The notes below the pieces were generated by a model, which was not told the origin of the DNA, did not search any database, and was given only the letters and a program-made list of their open reading frames with translations. DNA of 64,000 bases from contig CM069875.1 of the NCBI GenBank assembly GCA_036172665.1, forward strand, positions 23,653,806 to 23,717,805. The letters run 5' to 3'. Numbering within the stretch: the stretch's first letter is position 1; every line of letters begins with the position of its first letter. A program made the translations under genes and the position numbers. Shown in pieces: positions 46,302 to 57,710 of this stretch. The stretch comes from Prosopocoilus inquinatus (Eukaryota; Arthropoda; Insecta; Coleoptera; Lucanidae).

Positions 46302-47647
46302 GGTTTTCACTGCAATCAAAAACGATTTGCACAAAATTTTTCTAGTAAATTTTAAACATAACAAAAACACTCTGTACTGTAAAGGCCGTACGGACGGGGG
46401 TCGGAAAATCACTTTTCATCCCGTTTTTTTTTGAAATTTTTTGAAACAATACGTAAAGATTTTGAGCTCAATCTCTTTGTTGGTAGCGTAAACTGCTTTA
46501 ACCAAAAATCCAGAAATCGATTTTCCAATTTTTTCTTCACGGTCAAGTGGCGGTTTACCCGTATTTTCAGAATTGCTGAAAATATTTCGTCTTTTTCTTA
46601 CTTTTTACTTACGAGAATATTTCAAATAAAAATGCCCAAAATTTTAATAAAAAAAAATATAAACAAAATCGTGAAATTTAATTCCAATACAGTTGCTTTA
46701 AATGAAATAATGTTAATATCAAAATTTGTTCGACGAAACGGAAAGAATGAAATTTATTAAAATATTACCCTAAAATTTAACAATTAACCAAAAATAAATC
46801 AATTTAACAAAATAAATAGATATCTATGAAATTATAGTTAAATGAAACAAAAAAAAAGGTTTTGGGGAGAGAAGGCGAAAATTCGGTATAAAATAACAGA
46901 AATAAAGCTTGTGTTAAAATTAAAAAAAATAACTTAATACATAATATAAATTATTCTTTTAACTCATCAACGTTTTTGAGACACAGTTTAAATTAAAATA
47001 GAAAAACTTCAGTTACAATTAAATTAATTATTAAAAATAAATGACAAACACCGCGAAGAAGTTATTTCTTCCTTTCGCGAAATTATTTCAAACTCAGAAA
47101 ACCGACTGAAAATATTAATTTTCGACAAGGAACGGACACCACTTTTAGCTTAGGTCGAGAAGAAAAACTGCACTAGAATCCACCAATTTCTGCCAATCCA
47201 AACCCTTTTACGCAGTATCCTCCCACTTAAGTGGAGCATTAGGTACGGTCTTTGTTAAGCAGAAACATCATCAAGGAATAGAATTAATTAGGTTTCGTAT
47301 TGCACTCAATCGCAATCTCCGGCAGACGAGCGTTGCATCGTGAGCGACCGTGCCGGGTTCAAAATCCTAGGAAGTGCAACGAAACACTCCGACTTGCTAG
47401 CTAGCTAACCTTGTCCCAATTATAATTACACGTTATGAATCATTACAATAGAAATAATTTTAACATATCATTTCCTTTAATTTGTGAAGCATGTAGCGCT
47501 CCAAATAATCAGCAATAATACAGTAATTTAGCTGTAAGAAGCAATATAATGTGTTACTTGGGCGGTTCCTGTTTAATCCGCGATCTGCTTCATCCACAAT
47601 ATTATGAAAAATTCAAAGAACGTTTCAATTGAGCAAATGATGACTAT

Positions 47648-47899
47648 GGGGTCTATTCTGTAACAGTGACATGGACTTAATGTTGCTATGTTTCAAGTGA
47701 CCTTGACCAAAATTGGTATTCTGTAAATAGTTTCGTAACAACTTGCAATCCGTTTCAAGTGTGATCTCGAGTTAATATGCATCTCTCATCAATTTGCAGT
47801 CGGCAATCGACGTGAAATGTTATGAAATCATAACAAATTCTCTTCAAGTACTGAAGACCATATCAATTGATATGCATATCAATGTTACAGAATAGCCCT
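47648..47899. mobile_element. MITE with gggtctattctgtaaca termini
   Basis: The left end gggtctattctgtaaca and the right end tgttacagaatagccct are inverted copies. The terminus matches the hairpin MITE at 10491. About 250 bp, non-coding. Confidence 0.7.
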
Positions 47900-48099
47900 A
47901 AATAACTCTGAATCGACTCCGAAGGTAAAAAAGCCGTGTGTGCATCATCCCTTATCTATATCGAATTTGTTGTTACTAAAAGTTTGCAATGCCGTCTATA
48001 AATTCGTGGATGCGATGGTTATCACGACTCGACTGCGCCAACAACAATAAATCAGAAGAACGAAAACGAAATAATATAATCTCACACCATCTAGGTTAT

Positions 48100-48360
48100 T
48101 GTTTATTCAAGCAAAAGTTTACCCTAACGGCGGCGACCCGTGCATCCAACGAGCGACACGATTATCATCTCTAGGGCCTGCTCTGGAAGGTTCATTGGGG
48201 TTTCGGGCAGGTCACGGTCTAATATTAGTGTCGATGCAGCCCGGCCTAGACTCGGCGGATAACTTTAGAAGTTGTTAGCGATAGGACGCTAACAACCTGC
48301 CTTAATGACGTTTTGGAACCCCTTGTAATATAGTCACTGTTAGCGACGGTGCACGAAAAA
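48100..48360. other. GC-richer non-repetitive intronic block, candidate enhancer
   Basis: It runs from ccctaacggcggcgacccg to gttagcgacggtgcacg in otherwise very AT-rich DNA, with no splice-flanked ORF. A small inverted pair (gttagcgatagg / gacgctaac) is near 48277-48295. Regulatory role inferred from composition only. Confidence 0.22.
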
Positions 48361-49629
48361 CGAATGGATAATGATTGGATATTTCGTAAAGCTAACAGAT
48401 TTTATGATGATGTTTGCATAGAATTGTGATAAGGTTCTTTTTACATTAATTTTACACAGAAGTACAGAGCCATTTAAAACTTTAAAAACATCAATTTATA
48501 AAACAATATTTATCTATGTAAACTTTTCAGTCATTTCAATTTCACTTTTCAGTATACGACCAGTGATGTAGTTAGTTTTCTTTTAAACGTTGACACACTA
48601 GTAGCAAAGTCAAGAAAAAATATTTTTTTTTAAAAGAACAATACCTTTGAATTTTTTTTTATGTTAAACAGTTTTTTTTTTGTTTAAAATATATAAAAAG
48701 TTATTATTATTATTATTTGTGTAACAAATACGAAGAATTTATTTAAATTCGATCTCTTATTATGTGAGAAATAAAAAGTTAGCATGTTTTATTTAAGTTC
48801 TACTGTCGCTGTGATTTAAATTGTTTTCAAAGAAACAAATACAAAAAATTTCCCAGGAAACTGAAATAACCAAAGAACATTTCGTTTTTTATGCGCATTA
48901 AGTATCGTAATTAACATAACTTCAAAACTAAACATCAGTACGATTATTTTTCTCTTTAGATCGACAAAATGCAATGATGATTTAAATAAAACTTATACAC
49001 ACATTACCACTTCCTTAATGTCGCAATTTATAACTAAATACGAGATGAATAAATATTAAAACGTTACCGTCAAGTTAGATCATTATAATTACACGTTTTT
49101 AAGGTTAGATTAATATGATTGAATCACAACAAATATGCTGAATTACAAATTTCTGAACAGGCGATGACTTTTCAAAAAAAAAACATGAATGGCTTAAAAT
49201 TGACCGTTTTGATTCAATCGAGACGAAGAAAAAATGACAAAAATAAAGTTCGCTGGTTTATGATCTCTAAATGTTTGAACCGAACATGACGAAGGTGTGT
49301 AATACTGCGTTCGAAAAGGTACCTCTGGCAGCTCTTTTCAATCGACATCAATGTAATTATCCGGCAAAAATATTTAGACGGATATGTAAAATATATTGGG
49401 CGAAAATTATATGTTGGCTAGTTTTTTTTTTGTTTAAATATTATCGGCAAATAATATTATCTGAGGACGGAGTTACAATAAACATTCACTCACCATTGGT
49501 TAGGTCTCTCATTCCTCATGTTCTTTCTTTCTTTCTCGCTTCCCTGACCGCAACAGTCGCTGAAGGTAAACGTCTTAGCCTCGGGGCATCGCATTCCAAT
49601 TCGATAAGGACCATGCAAATTATAAGTAA

Positions 49630-50450
49630 CCCTTTACGAGTATCTATTCAGTCAAATGGAACAGTCCACTCACCGGGGCCGCTTTCCCGGCCCCACCTGC
49701 TCCAGCGGCGAATCTAGAAGCTGTAGTTGCCTCAGGATGATATTGGACACTGGGGAAGTCATCCTCGCACGTTGACTTCTTATCTTCGCATGCATTAACC
49801 CTCATATTCACCTGTGGATACAAAACCCACCCTTCCCGATGGATATTAGCATACCTTGCCTCCCGAGCATACGTTCTCAGGATCAGTTGATGCACCGACT
49901 GCGTGAGTGTCAAGCACCACTCCGTACCAGTCCAATAACATCATCATGTCAGACCTTTCTGGATAGCTCAATGCCATCACCTGGTCAGGAATGCAATCAA
50001 CCGAATTCCCACTCACAAAGAATGCAGAATACGGCTAATAGCTTTGCCGGTACCGTGCCCTTCATCGGCGCTGCTTGCACGCCGCGGCAAGAGCCCCGAT
50101 ACCGTATGCTGGTGCACGGTAGCATTCTCTGGCAACACCCCGGATCGCGTCCCGGACAATATTCTGCTACCAGAATACCTCCGCCTAACTCATGACTCAT
50201 GACCCTCAAACCGTATTGCCAATAGTGAGAATGTACCGCCCTAACACTTCTGTCAGAACATACCATCACAGGTCATATTCTACAGACACCCTATGAACTA
50301 GACCATGCCCGGCAACACACCGCGGCCAGCCCGTATATCACCAGGCCCAACCGTGGCCCCGATTACCGACACGTTTCGCCTTCCGCGAAGCCCTTGGGAG
50401 ACTGTCGTCTCTGCCGTTTCTTTTCAGCCAAGACTAAACACACGCCCCCA
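49630..50450. other. GC-rich island inside the 28.7-kb intron
   Basis: The most GC-rich stretch of the window. Overlapping long frames are open on both strands (plus 49839-50195; minus 49644-49913 and 49997-50269), none recognised. It may be a fragment of an unrecognised retroelement, foreign or host-gene-derived DNA, or contain a nested minus-strand exon (listed separately). No matching second copy was seen in the window. Confidence 0.4.
49674..49811 (-). CDS. Possible nested minus-strand exon
   Basis: On the minus strand an acceptor-like gggttttgtatccacag precedes 49811, and a strong donor-like CCCG/GTGAGT follows 49674. The 138 nt between them are open: VNMRVNACEDKKSTCEDDF, then PSVQYHPEATTASRFAAG, AGGAGKAAP. 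The composition looks coding (acidic, Cys, His mix, Ala/Gly end). No neighbouring exon was found and the family is not recognised, so this is a hypothesis. Confidence 0.2.
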
Positions 50451-50969
50451 TATCATATTACCAAACTAATAACGTAAACAAATATGCTAGTGCTTCAGAG
50501 ATACCTCGAGAATGCATAAACTTTCTTAAATTCTAAACTTGTAAAATAAATAACTACAACATATAATTATTTCAAACTCTAAGAACTGGGTTTCCGAATT
50601 TAATATGAGAAGAATGTTGCTAAAGATAACACCATACCGGAAGATGCATTTTCTATAACTACTCCGGAAATAATTAGCAAGTAAAGAAATTTACACGAAT
50701 ATGCAAACTATATTGGGGAATAGCCGTTTACATTCTACTATGGATTGCCAAGTTTAGAAAAAACATTATTTCTAAAGATGAACACCATACTGGAAGATCC
50801 GTTTCTATAATTATTCTGGAAAACATCAATGCTGTTCAGAATCTGATTCTAGAAGATCAAAGAATTGGACGATTCTTTTAATTTAGGAGTGACTCTAGAA
50901 TTTCCGAATCACGGTGCATATAAAGCTCATGACACAACACAAGATACCCGTGCCAATCAACCACATAAT

Positions 50970-51010
50970 TGTCTTTATTATATTATATTATATAATATAT
51001 ATTATATTTC
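50970..51010. repeat. TA-rich simple repeat
   Basis: A run of ttatatta and atatatta words. Low-complexity and likely length-variable. Confidence 0.7.
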
Positions 51011-51506
51011 TTTTTTAATAGAATAAAATATTTTAATAAGTTACCTCAGGAACTCAGGAAAGTCAACTGAGTCTACTACAAAATTCAAGATCCAACGTCT
51101 TCTGTATCGCAAGATGACTTTTTAATTGTCTTTTGACTGTAATATCAGTGATATTGTACTTCTTAACCTACGACATGTATGTTCTTGTGTTACCTGACAT
51201 TCCTAATTGAAGACCAGAATTGCTGAAGGTGCTGAATTTTTTCAGGAAACGAATAAAACCGCACATGTTTCTAAACATAAGATACGACTAGGACCTTCTG
51301 TCGGGGACTGTAGCACCTACAAGGAATTGTTCCTTGTAGGTGCACATAAATTTCTTAGCAAGACATTGGCACGAAGACTTAGATTGGTTATCAATTAAAA
51401 AAACCCAAAAGTTAAAAAATGGCACTTAGATCCTTTAGCATTTCCACTCTTCAATTATCTCTTGACTGTAATATCAGTGACATTGTACTTTTTCATTTTG
51501 CGATAT

Positions 51507-51810
51507 GTACACACATACAAATTTTTGGGATTAATTGTAGTCTGCCTAATGGGTGTTAAATATGGATAAAGTTCTGCCTGAAAAGTTGTTAATCCTTATC
51601 TAAGTTTGCGTTATTGTTGTCCTTGCTCGACTAAATTGTGTCTAAAAGTGAATGTTTAGTCCAACAAGGAAAAGCTCTACTACTTTACAATGTAAACCTG
51701 CTAGCTCCATTCTTTTTAACTCCATGAACAGACGGACGTGAATGAATAACCAACAAGTATTCCCTGGGTTCCCAAGGCTTTAGAATTAATTCCAGATTTT
51801 TATCTGTGTA
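51507..51810 (+). mobile_element. MITE family M1, copy 4 (full length, diverged)
   Basis: It has both ends (acacatacaaatttttggg; ccagatttttatctgtgta) and the internal words tatggataaagttctg and gacgga/gttccc in decayed form. It is more diverged from copy 1 than copies 2 and 3. Confidence 0.75.
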
Positions 51811-51951
51811 TGCTCTTGTCTTACGTGACATCCCTAATTATTTTCTGATTGTAATATCTCTGATACTCTACTTTTAATTTAGCTACAAATGTGTTCTACC
51901 CGACTGTGATACGTGGTACATGATTGTAACAGTAATATTGTAATTTTTGTA

Positions 51952-52000
51952 TATGGGGTGTCCACTTTGATTACGCACCATAGGAATTTCAATGCATTTT
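51952..52000 (+). repeat. Terminus-like dispersed repeat (partner at 14178)
   Basis: ggggtgtccactttgattac followed by gcaccataggaatttcaatg. It resembles a mariner TIR, but no inverted partner was found downstream before exon D. Confidence 0.45.
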
Positions 52001-52626
52001 TTTAATCGTAAACTTTTGCTTTCCAATTGAAATTATCATAAAACATTAAACGGCATAATACGTAGCTTTCTGTTATGCGAATGGACACACGGTATGTGTT
52101 TTACGTCTCAGGCACTGACCAATAAACTGGTACTACCATTGGTTTAAAATTTAATCGCTCCTACACGATTGTACACGGTGGATCAGTGGGAATGCAGCCT
52201 TAAAACTAAACCAAGTTTAGTGTATTAAACCGTAAGCCATATGGGCATGACGTGAAGGCATTTTATAATTTAACTTACCTTTTTAAATACAGAAATTCTT
52301 TTGTAAATGTGTCACATGACTAATGTAAGTAAATTATTATTATTTTATTCAAAACATATAACTTGTGTATTATTAGACGAGTTGTATAAGGAGTCATTAT
52401 GTCTAAACTCTCATCATGAACGCAAAGTTGGTAAAACTTGCTGTGAAAAAATTAGTAAAAATTTAGTATCTGGAAAAATGTAGCTTTGCTCAAGTTGTAA
52501 ATGTAGTTTAATTCGGCTGAGCAAGTATTCAGGCCGAAATGTAACTTTTAATTAAATGTTTAAATAATTGAAAATTACAATGAAAAGAGAAACGTTTAAT
52601 ACTACTTATAATGTTTTCTTTTGCAG

Positions 52627-52737
52627 CCCCTTTACCAATGGAACCCGTGGTCCCGATGTCTGTCCCAATTCCGCCTGTCGGTTTCCAGTTAGTGCGGGAC
52701 CCTAATTCTGGAGGTCTATTATTATTGCCTACGACAG
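52627..52737 (+). CDS. wge: Internal exon D of the wge-like gene, after a 28.7-kb intron
   Basis: The acceptor is ttttcttttgcag (AG at 52625-52626) and the donor is ACAG/GTAATT (GT at 52738). It is 111 nt, phase 1 at both ends. The junction codon from exon C completes as Ala, giving LWQYP-APLPMEPVVPMSV, then PIPPVGFQLVRDPNSG, LLLLPTTG. This continuity of sense across 28,717 bp supports the joining. Later exons, including any BAH domain, must lie beyond the window end. Confidence 0.8.
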
Positions 52738-52854
52738 GTAATTATGTTTATTTTTCGTTATTTTGCTCAACTTACTAGAAGTTACGGATATGAAAATTAA
52801 TTTCCCTTTGAGTACAACAACAAACCAAAACATGAATTCGAAGTATTATTCTCA

Positions 52855-53400
52855 GTGTTGGGCACAATTATACTGGCAATTAAAAGTTAATCAGTTGTAA
52901 TTGTTCAAACTTACAATTAACAATTTGTTACAATTGTTACTTTTGTTTCAAATCAACTGTTCGCAATTATAATAATACAATTAATTAAATATAATTGAAT
53001 AATTATTACCAGATCTAACATTTTGTAAGACAATAAAAAAGTGAATTTTTACTCAGAATAATTTTAAGAAAATATATTTAGTCTCATTTGCACCACTCTT
53101 GATTAACGTTAACCGACGGTTAATTCCCATAGAACCATACTTGTGTCTATCGAGTTAATTGGAGCTTAAATTTTAACTGAAAGTGGTGTAAATGGCTCTC
53201 ACGGATGATATTTTATTAAAGTAGTTAATTCCAATTGACAATTAGTTAGTTTAATTACAACTAAATTTAATTGTGATCTGTAATTAAATCAATTAATTGC
53301 AAATAAATTCAACTGTAAACTTACAATTGAAGATACTTTCAATTAAATTACAGTTAAACATTTAATTAATTGATTCAAAGAATGTTAGGTATTGAATAAA
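52855..53400. repeat. Low-complexity AATTG-rich repeat with nested small MITE
   Basis: It starts cagtgttgggcacaatta, reminiscent of a hAT end, followed by several hundred bases built from aattacaattg-like words. Nested at 53091-53196 is a small inverted-repeat element (catttgcaccactcttgatt / ctgaaagtggtgtaaatgg). It lies just 120 bp after the exon D donor. Confidence 0.5.
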
Positions 53401-55699
53401 TCAATAAATAAAAAAGAAAGTAAGGAGATATTAAAAAAACGTAAATTAAATGTAACATTTAGCAGCGTAACAAAAGGAGAATGTGATGTTATAACTTTAA
53501 CTCTTTGTCAAAAGTAAGACGAGACAACTGAGCTAATTAAATTTAATAAAGCCGACATAAAAGCGTACAATTACCAAAGACAACGAATTTGAATTTTATC
53601 AATCCCTTCAAGAAAGCGTGGGCAGAGATTATTCAACCATCGTTTAACTTAATTTCAACTATCTTAACAATTTATTTTTATTAAAATTAAATCATAAAGT
53701 TATTTTGCGTAATTAGATATGTATACTAAAAGTACTTCTTAAAATTGGCGACATTTTAAAAATGTATAAGAAATTACTAAACGCTTGTTCTTAATCTTGT
53801 CAGCGTTAATGATTGATATATTTAACTCTAGAAATAAATAAATAATTTTCCAATATTTACTCTAAGGCCCAATGTTTCTTGCATAAAATTTGTGAAAAAC
53901 TGACTGCTTAATCGAATGATTTAAATGCATTGCATGCAAGTAGAAAAATATTTGAAAAGTTTAAAAAAAGAATACAACAAGAAAATTGTTGGTTTCCCAA
54001 CGTCGCGTCGCCCATACAAAAAAAAGGAATTTAATTTTAAGTTGTTGTATAATAGATATTTGAAAATTATTTTTTATGTGATGTGAACTGCAAAGCCTCA
54101 ATTTGTTTATTCCTTTTCTTTGATGAATTTCTATCCCATCCAAACATAAGCATAAATATAACACTTTGCTTCTTTTATTATTTTTCATTGTCTTTCGCCA
54201 CATCAATCTTTCACGCCTCTTCAGATCAGCTTCTCACTTCCAGTTGTAGTCTATCTTTTCGATCTTTATCATTAATCCTGATTTCGTTCATTAACAGCCC
54301 AGTCGTTTTCATTTCTACTTCACGTGCTGTTTTATTCGCCCCTCCAATGAACTTTCATTTGAGTTTCTGAATCAATTTTTTATTTCGTGGAAGTTGGTTT
54401 AAATTTAAACTCCAATAATTACTTCACCCATTCAATGCAATATGTGAATATCCTTACCTTTAAGTGCAATTTTATTAGCATCTTAAGAGGTAATGCAGTT
54501 TTTCAAATAAAGCTCCTACTGTGCTATTTTCTCAATTCCAATTATTTTGTTTTATTTCTTGTTCTGGCGGCTTACATACAGAAAACATTCGTTGGCAAAT
54601 TCTGGATCTTTTCATTGATTTTAATAAGTTCAAGTTTTTCTTGTACGAGGCAAAACATCTAATTGCATATTTTTAATTATTTATCCGCAATCTAAATTGT
54701 TTAAAAACCGGGTTCCTCATGCATTTATTTCAGTTTAAATTAAAGAGAAATTTTAAATCGAAATTACACCAAAAAAATAGAAATTTTCCCTTAATCCTTA
54801 ACAATTAGATTTCAAATGCGATCTAACAGTTGAATGTCTTCAAAATTAAGCACAGTAAGATTTTATGGGTTTTTTTAATGCTAGTTCTGCTCACTTATAT
54901 TATTGGTTAGTTTATCAATTTTGCTTTAGACAGGTTTATTCTTAAACATCGCAAGTGTGAGACATCATGAAGATAAATCATCTACCACTGTTCTTAGCCA
55001 TTCTAGTCCAATGCAATTAAGAGCAAGTTGTTAACGTACCTCAGATGTTTCATACACTTTCTGTTACTATTAATCATCTTGTCCATCCAGTTCTTAATAA
55101 CCGCTAAGGCTAAGATAAGCATTGCTTCACAGTACCTACTTTATTTCTTATGTGAATGTGATTCGTCTAATATCATAGGTGTGGTTAATCAAGAAACTTT
55201 TGTCGGATTTTCTCGAAAAAATACTGCTAGCAATTTGCTCGAACTGAGAATATCCTTTTCACGTAAAAGACAAAATATTGAATACGTATCAGTATGAATA
55301 AGTTTTCATTAAAACGTTTTTTAATAAAAATCATCATTGCCTTATACCTAAAAGGATTGGATGTTTCCAAAGTTCTGGAATTGTTCTCTATTTTTTGCCA
55401 ATTTTCTATTATAATCTGTATTTTATTGGATACACTTGTCATTATGTGAAACTCGTCACACTTGTCACAATGTAAAATTCGATGCCTTCATCAGAGAACT
55501 CTTTAGAAGCCACTTTTATCCTCCCGTTAAGAGGATGGAGTGGATAGTACTTGGACTGGCAAATAAATAGATCTGGGCGACTGTTTCTAGGGTGCACATG
55601 ATGTAGTACTCGCAGATTACCTTGAGAAAGGAGACTATCACGTGGGAGTTTCACCAATTGGTCATGGGTCACATCGAATATCTACTCTTCGAATAAAAA
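53401..55699. other. Intron DNA after exon D, no recognised element
   Basis: AT-rich, with pyrimidine-rich stretches on the plus strand near 54090-54360 that open spurious hydrophobic ORFs. The minus ORF at 55442-55672 is not recognised. The stretches 46350-47640, 48361-49620, 50460-51500 and 57715-60490 are also without assignable features, except a 24-bp exact direct repeat (aaaacaataaagcgtcatcg...) at 57954 and 58317. Confidence 0.4.
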
Positions 55700-57290
55700 G
55701 TAGTTCCAAATAGAAAGAATAATCATATTACTCCAACCCCTGAAGTGAATAAGATAAAAGAAATTTTAAATTTAAGACTACTTGAAGTCCGTAAAATACA
55801 CCCAGAAATAGATGAATAAGATACATAAAAGAAAGAGTACAATCAGAGATTAAGACTAGAAAAAACTAAACAATATGATGATATGATCATTTCTTCGAAT
55901 AATCGAAGTAAAAAAACATGGAATATCATTAGAAATATTTGTAACACTAACGAGCACATCGGTACGTATGAAGATAAATTGAATCAGGAATAACAAATTG
56001 AAGCAAATGAAGCAAATAACTTTTAACAAACACTACATAAAAATAATAGAAACTCTAGTAAACGCAGCAAAAAATAAACAAGACTCAAAGAAATAACAAA
56101 ACATAACGACGGTATTACCTGTAAGCAACAAATACATATACTTATACCCACTAACTGAAAATGAATTATTCAACATAATACAGAGTCTAAAATACAAAAG
56201 ATCAGCAGGTTTTGATAATAAACCACATTTTTTAATAAAAATGTGTTGTAAAGAATTTTTCCAACCATTTACACAAGTACGAGTATGTAATGAGTAATTA
56301 TCGACGGCGAAATTCCCACATACAGGTAAGCTAAAACTGGCAATGGTTAAGCACATCTAAAAAAGATGTTACGGCGACATTAATTATTATCGATCAAAGA
56401 GTTCGGTACCAGTGTTCTCAAAAATTTTAGAAACCATAATGTAGAACAGAATTTACAATATCTTAAATTCATTCTTAACTACTTCGAACCTCATCAACAT
56501 GGCTTCACCAAACGTAAAACAACGCACACAGCAATCTTCGAATATGTAAAGTTCATCACTTGAGTTAATCGAAAACCATGAAAATAACGTGTAATTTCCA
56601 TAGACCTCTCTAAAGCTCTAGATTCTCCATTCTATTTTACTGCAAAAAATTGCCAATGCCGGAATAAGAGGAAATTCACTGAATTGGATAAAATCGTATA
56701 TAATAAATAGACAACAAGTGGTAGGGCTTCAAAATAATGAGAGGAGAATGGTTTCGGAAAAAATGGAAATAAAACGTGGAACACATCAAGGAAGTGCCCT
56801 AATCTACTTTAGTCTTTTTTATATACGTAAGGGACATGCCTATTAATAGATCAGGAACTATACATATTACAAGCTACGCGGATGATACTGGTTTAGATCT
56901 CAAAGGCAACACGACCGAATGCTTCAATTCAGCGAGAACTTACTATAGTGAACTGTCAGCGTGGCCTTTAAACAATGAATTAGTTAAAAATTCACAAAAA
57001 AAAACACACTGCGCAATATTTAGACACATCAGAAACACTTTGAAAGCTGCTCCAACTTGAAGACCCAATTTTTGGGTTTCACAATTGATGAATATTTAAA
57101 ATACAGCTGTTTGAGAACTGTCATGTCGATGTATGTACATGCAAAAAATGTAAGTAGTGTTTGTTACTATTTAAAAGTACTGGTTGCCAATGTTAGCGAG
57201 ACCGTTTTGAGAATCGCTTATTATTCAAACTTTTATTCAAGAATTCAGCATCTTATCATCTGCTGGTTAACTGGCGATGTAAAATAAAAA
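55700..57290 (+). mobile_element. Non-LTR retrotransposon relic (RT and C-terminal region)
   Basis: Plus-strand frames read in the normal LINE order: SNNRSKKTWNIIRNIC (about 55895), then LTENELFNIIQSLKYKRSAG (56150), SVPVFSKILETIM (56405), GIRGNSLNWIKSYIINRQQ (near 56660), then ITSYADDTGLDL (56863, catalytic YADD), FLGFTIDEYLKYS (57067) and RIAYYSNFYSRIQHLI (57210). Stops and frameshifts separate the blocks. The protein order fits a Jockey/CR1-type element. It seems to end against a mariner relic at about 57330. Confidence 0.8.
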
Positions 57291-57329
57291 AGATCTTTAC
57301 TATACCTAAAAGATGTATTAGACTTAGGA

Positions 57330-57710
57330 AGTATTGTGCAGCATTGTTGAACAATTTGGACTCTGAGATCAATAGTAAACGACCATATTTGTCAAGGAAA
57401 GAAGTGCTTTTTCATCATGACAGTGTCCAAAGTGATTCATCTTTGGTTACATAAGGAAAACTGTATGATCTAAGGTCCCAATTGCATATGCCGGATTTAA
57501 CCTGTTATGATTTCTTCTTGTTACCCAATTTGAAAAAATAGCTGGTTGTAAAGAGATTTGGCACAAACGAGGGTGAAATATCTGAAACTGCTACCTATGT
57601 TGAGGGCCTCGAGCAATTTTACTATGTGGAGGCACAAAGAAGCACTAAAGATGTAAATTTGAAAAGAAAACCGTGTTTTCTGCTCAGGCATGACTATTTT
57701 CTTCGCCCTC
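57330..57710 (+). pseudogene. Mariner transposase relic
   Basis: Frames joined across stops: YCAALLNNLDSEINSKRPYL, SRKEVLFHHDSVQSDSSLVT (second Asp in FHHD; canonical FHHDNAPSH), GKLYDLRSQL, MPDLTCYDFFLLPNLKK (third Asp in CYDFFL), VKRFGTNEGEISETATYVEG, LEQFYYVE. This is the mellifera/irritans-type mariner C-terminal half. It carries two in-frame stops. Confidence 0.8.

Larger units (their letters stand above)
46060..46343. repeat. Perfect 129-bp inverted repeat with two head-to-head hammerheads
   Basis: 46060-46188 is the exact reverse complement of 46215-46343, with a 26-nt spacer. Each arm contains a full family-1 hammerhead plus flanks (ttttggtctgcagtggga ... gaaaaattttgtgc). The prefix at 45903-46010 is in the same orientation as in the single unit at 30905. 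Perfect arm identity implies recent formation, gene conversion or, possibly, an assembly artefact. Confidence 0.9.

Noticed and set aside
49271..49717. 148-codon plus-strand ORF
   Set aside because: Mixed AT-rich intronic and GC-rich island sequence with no family resemblance; the frame simply lacks stops.
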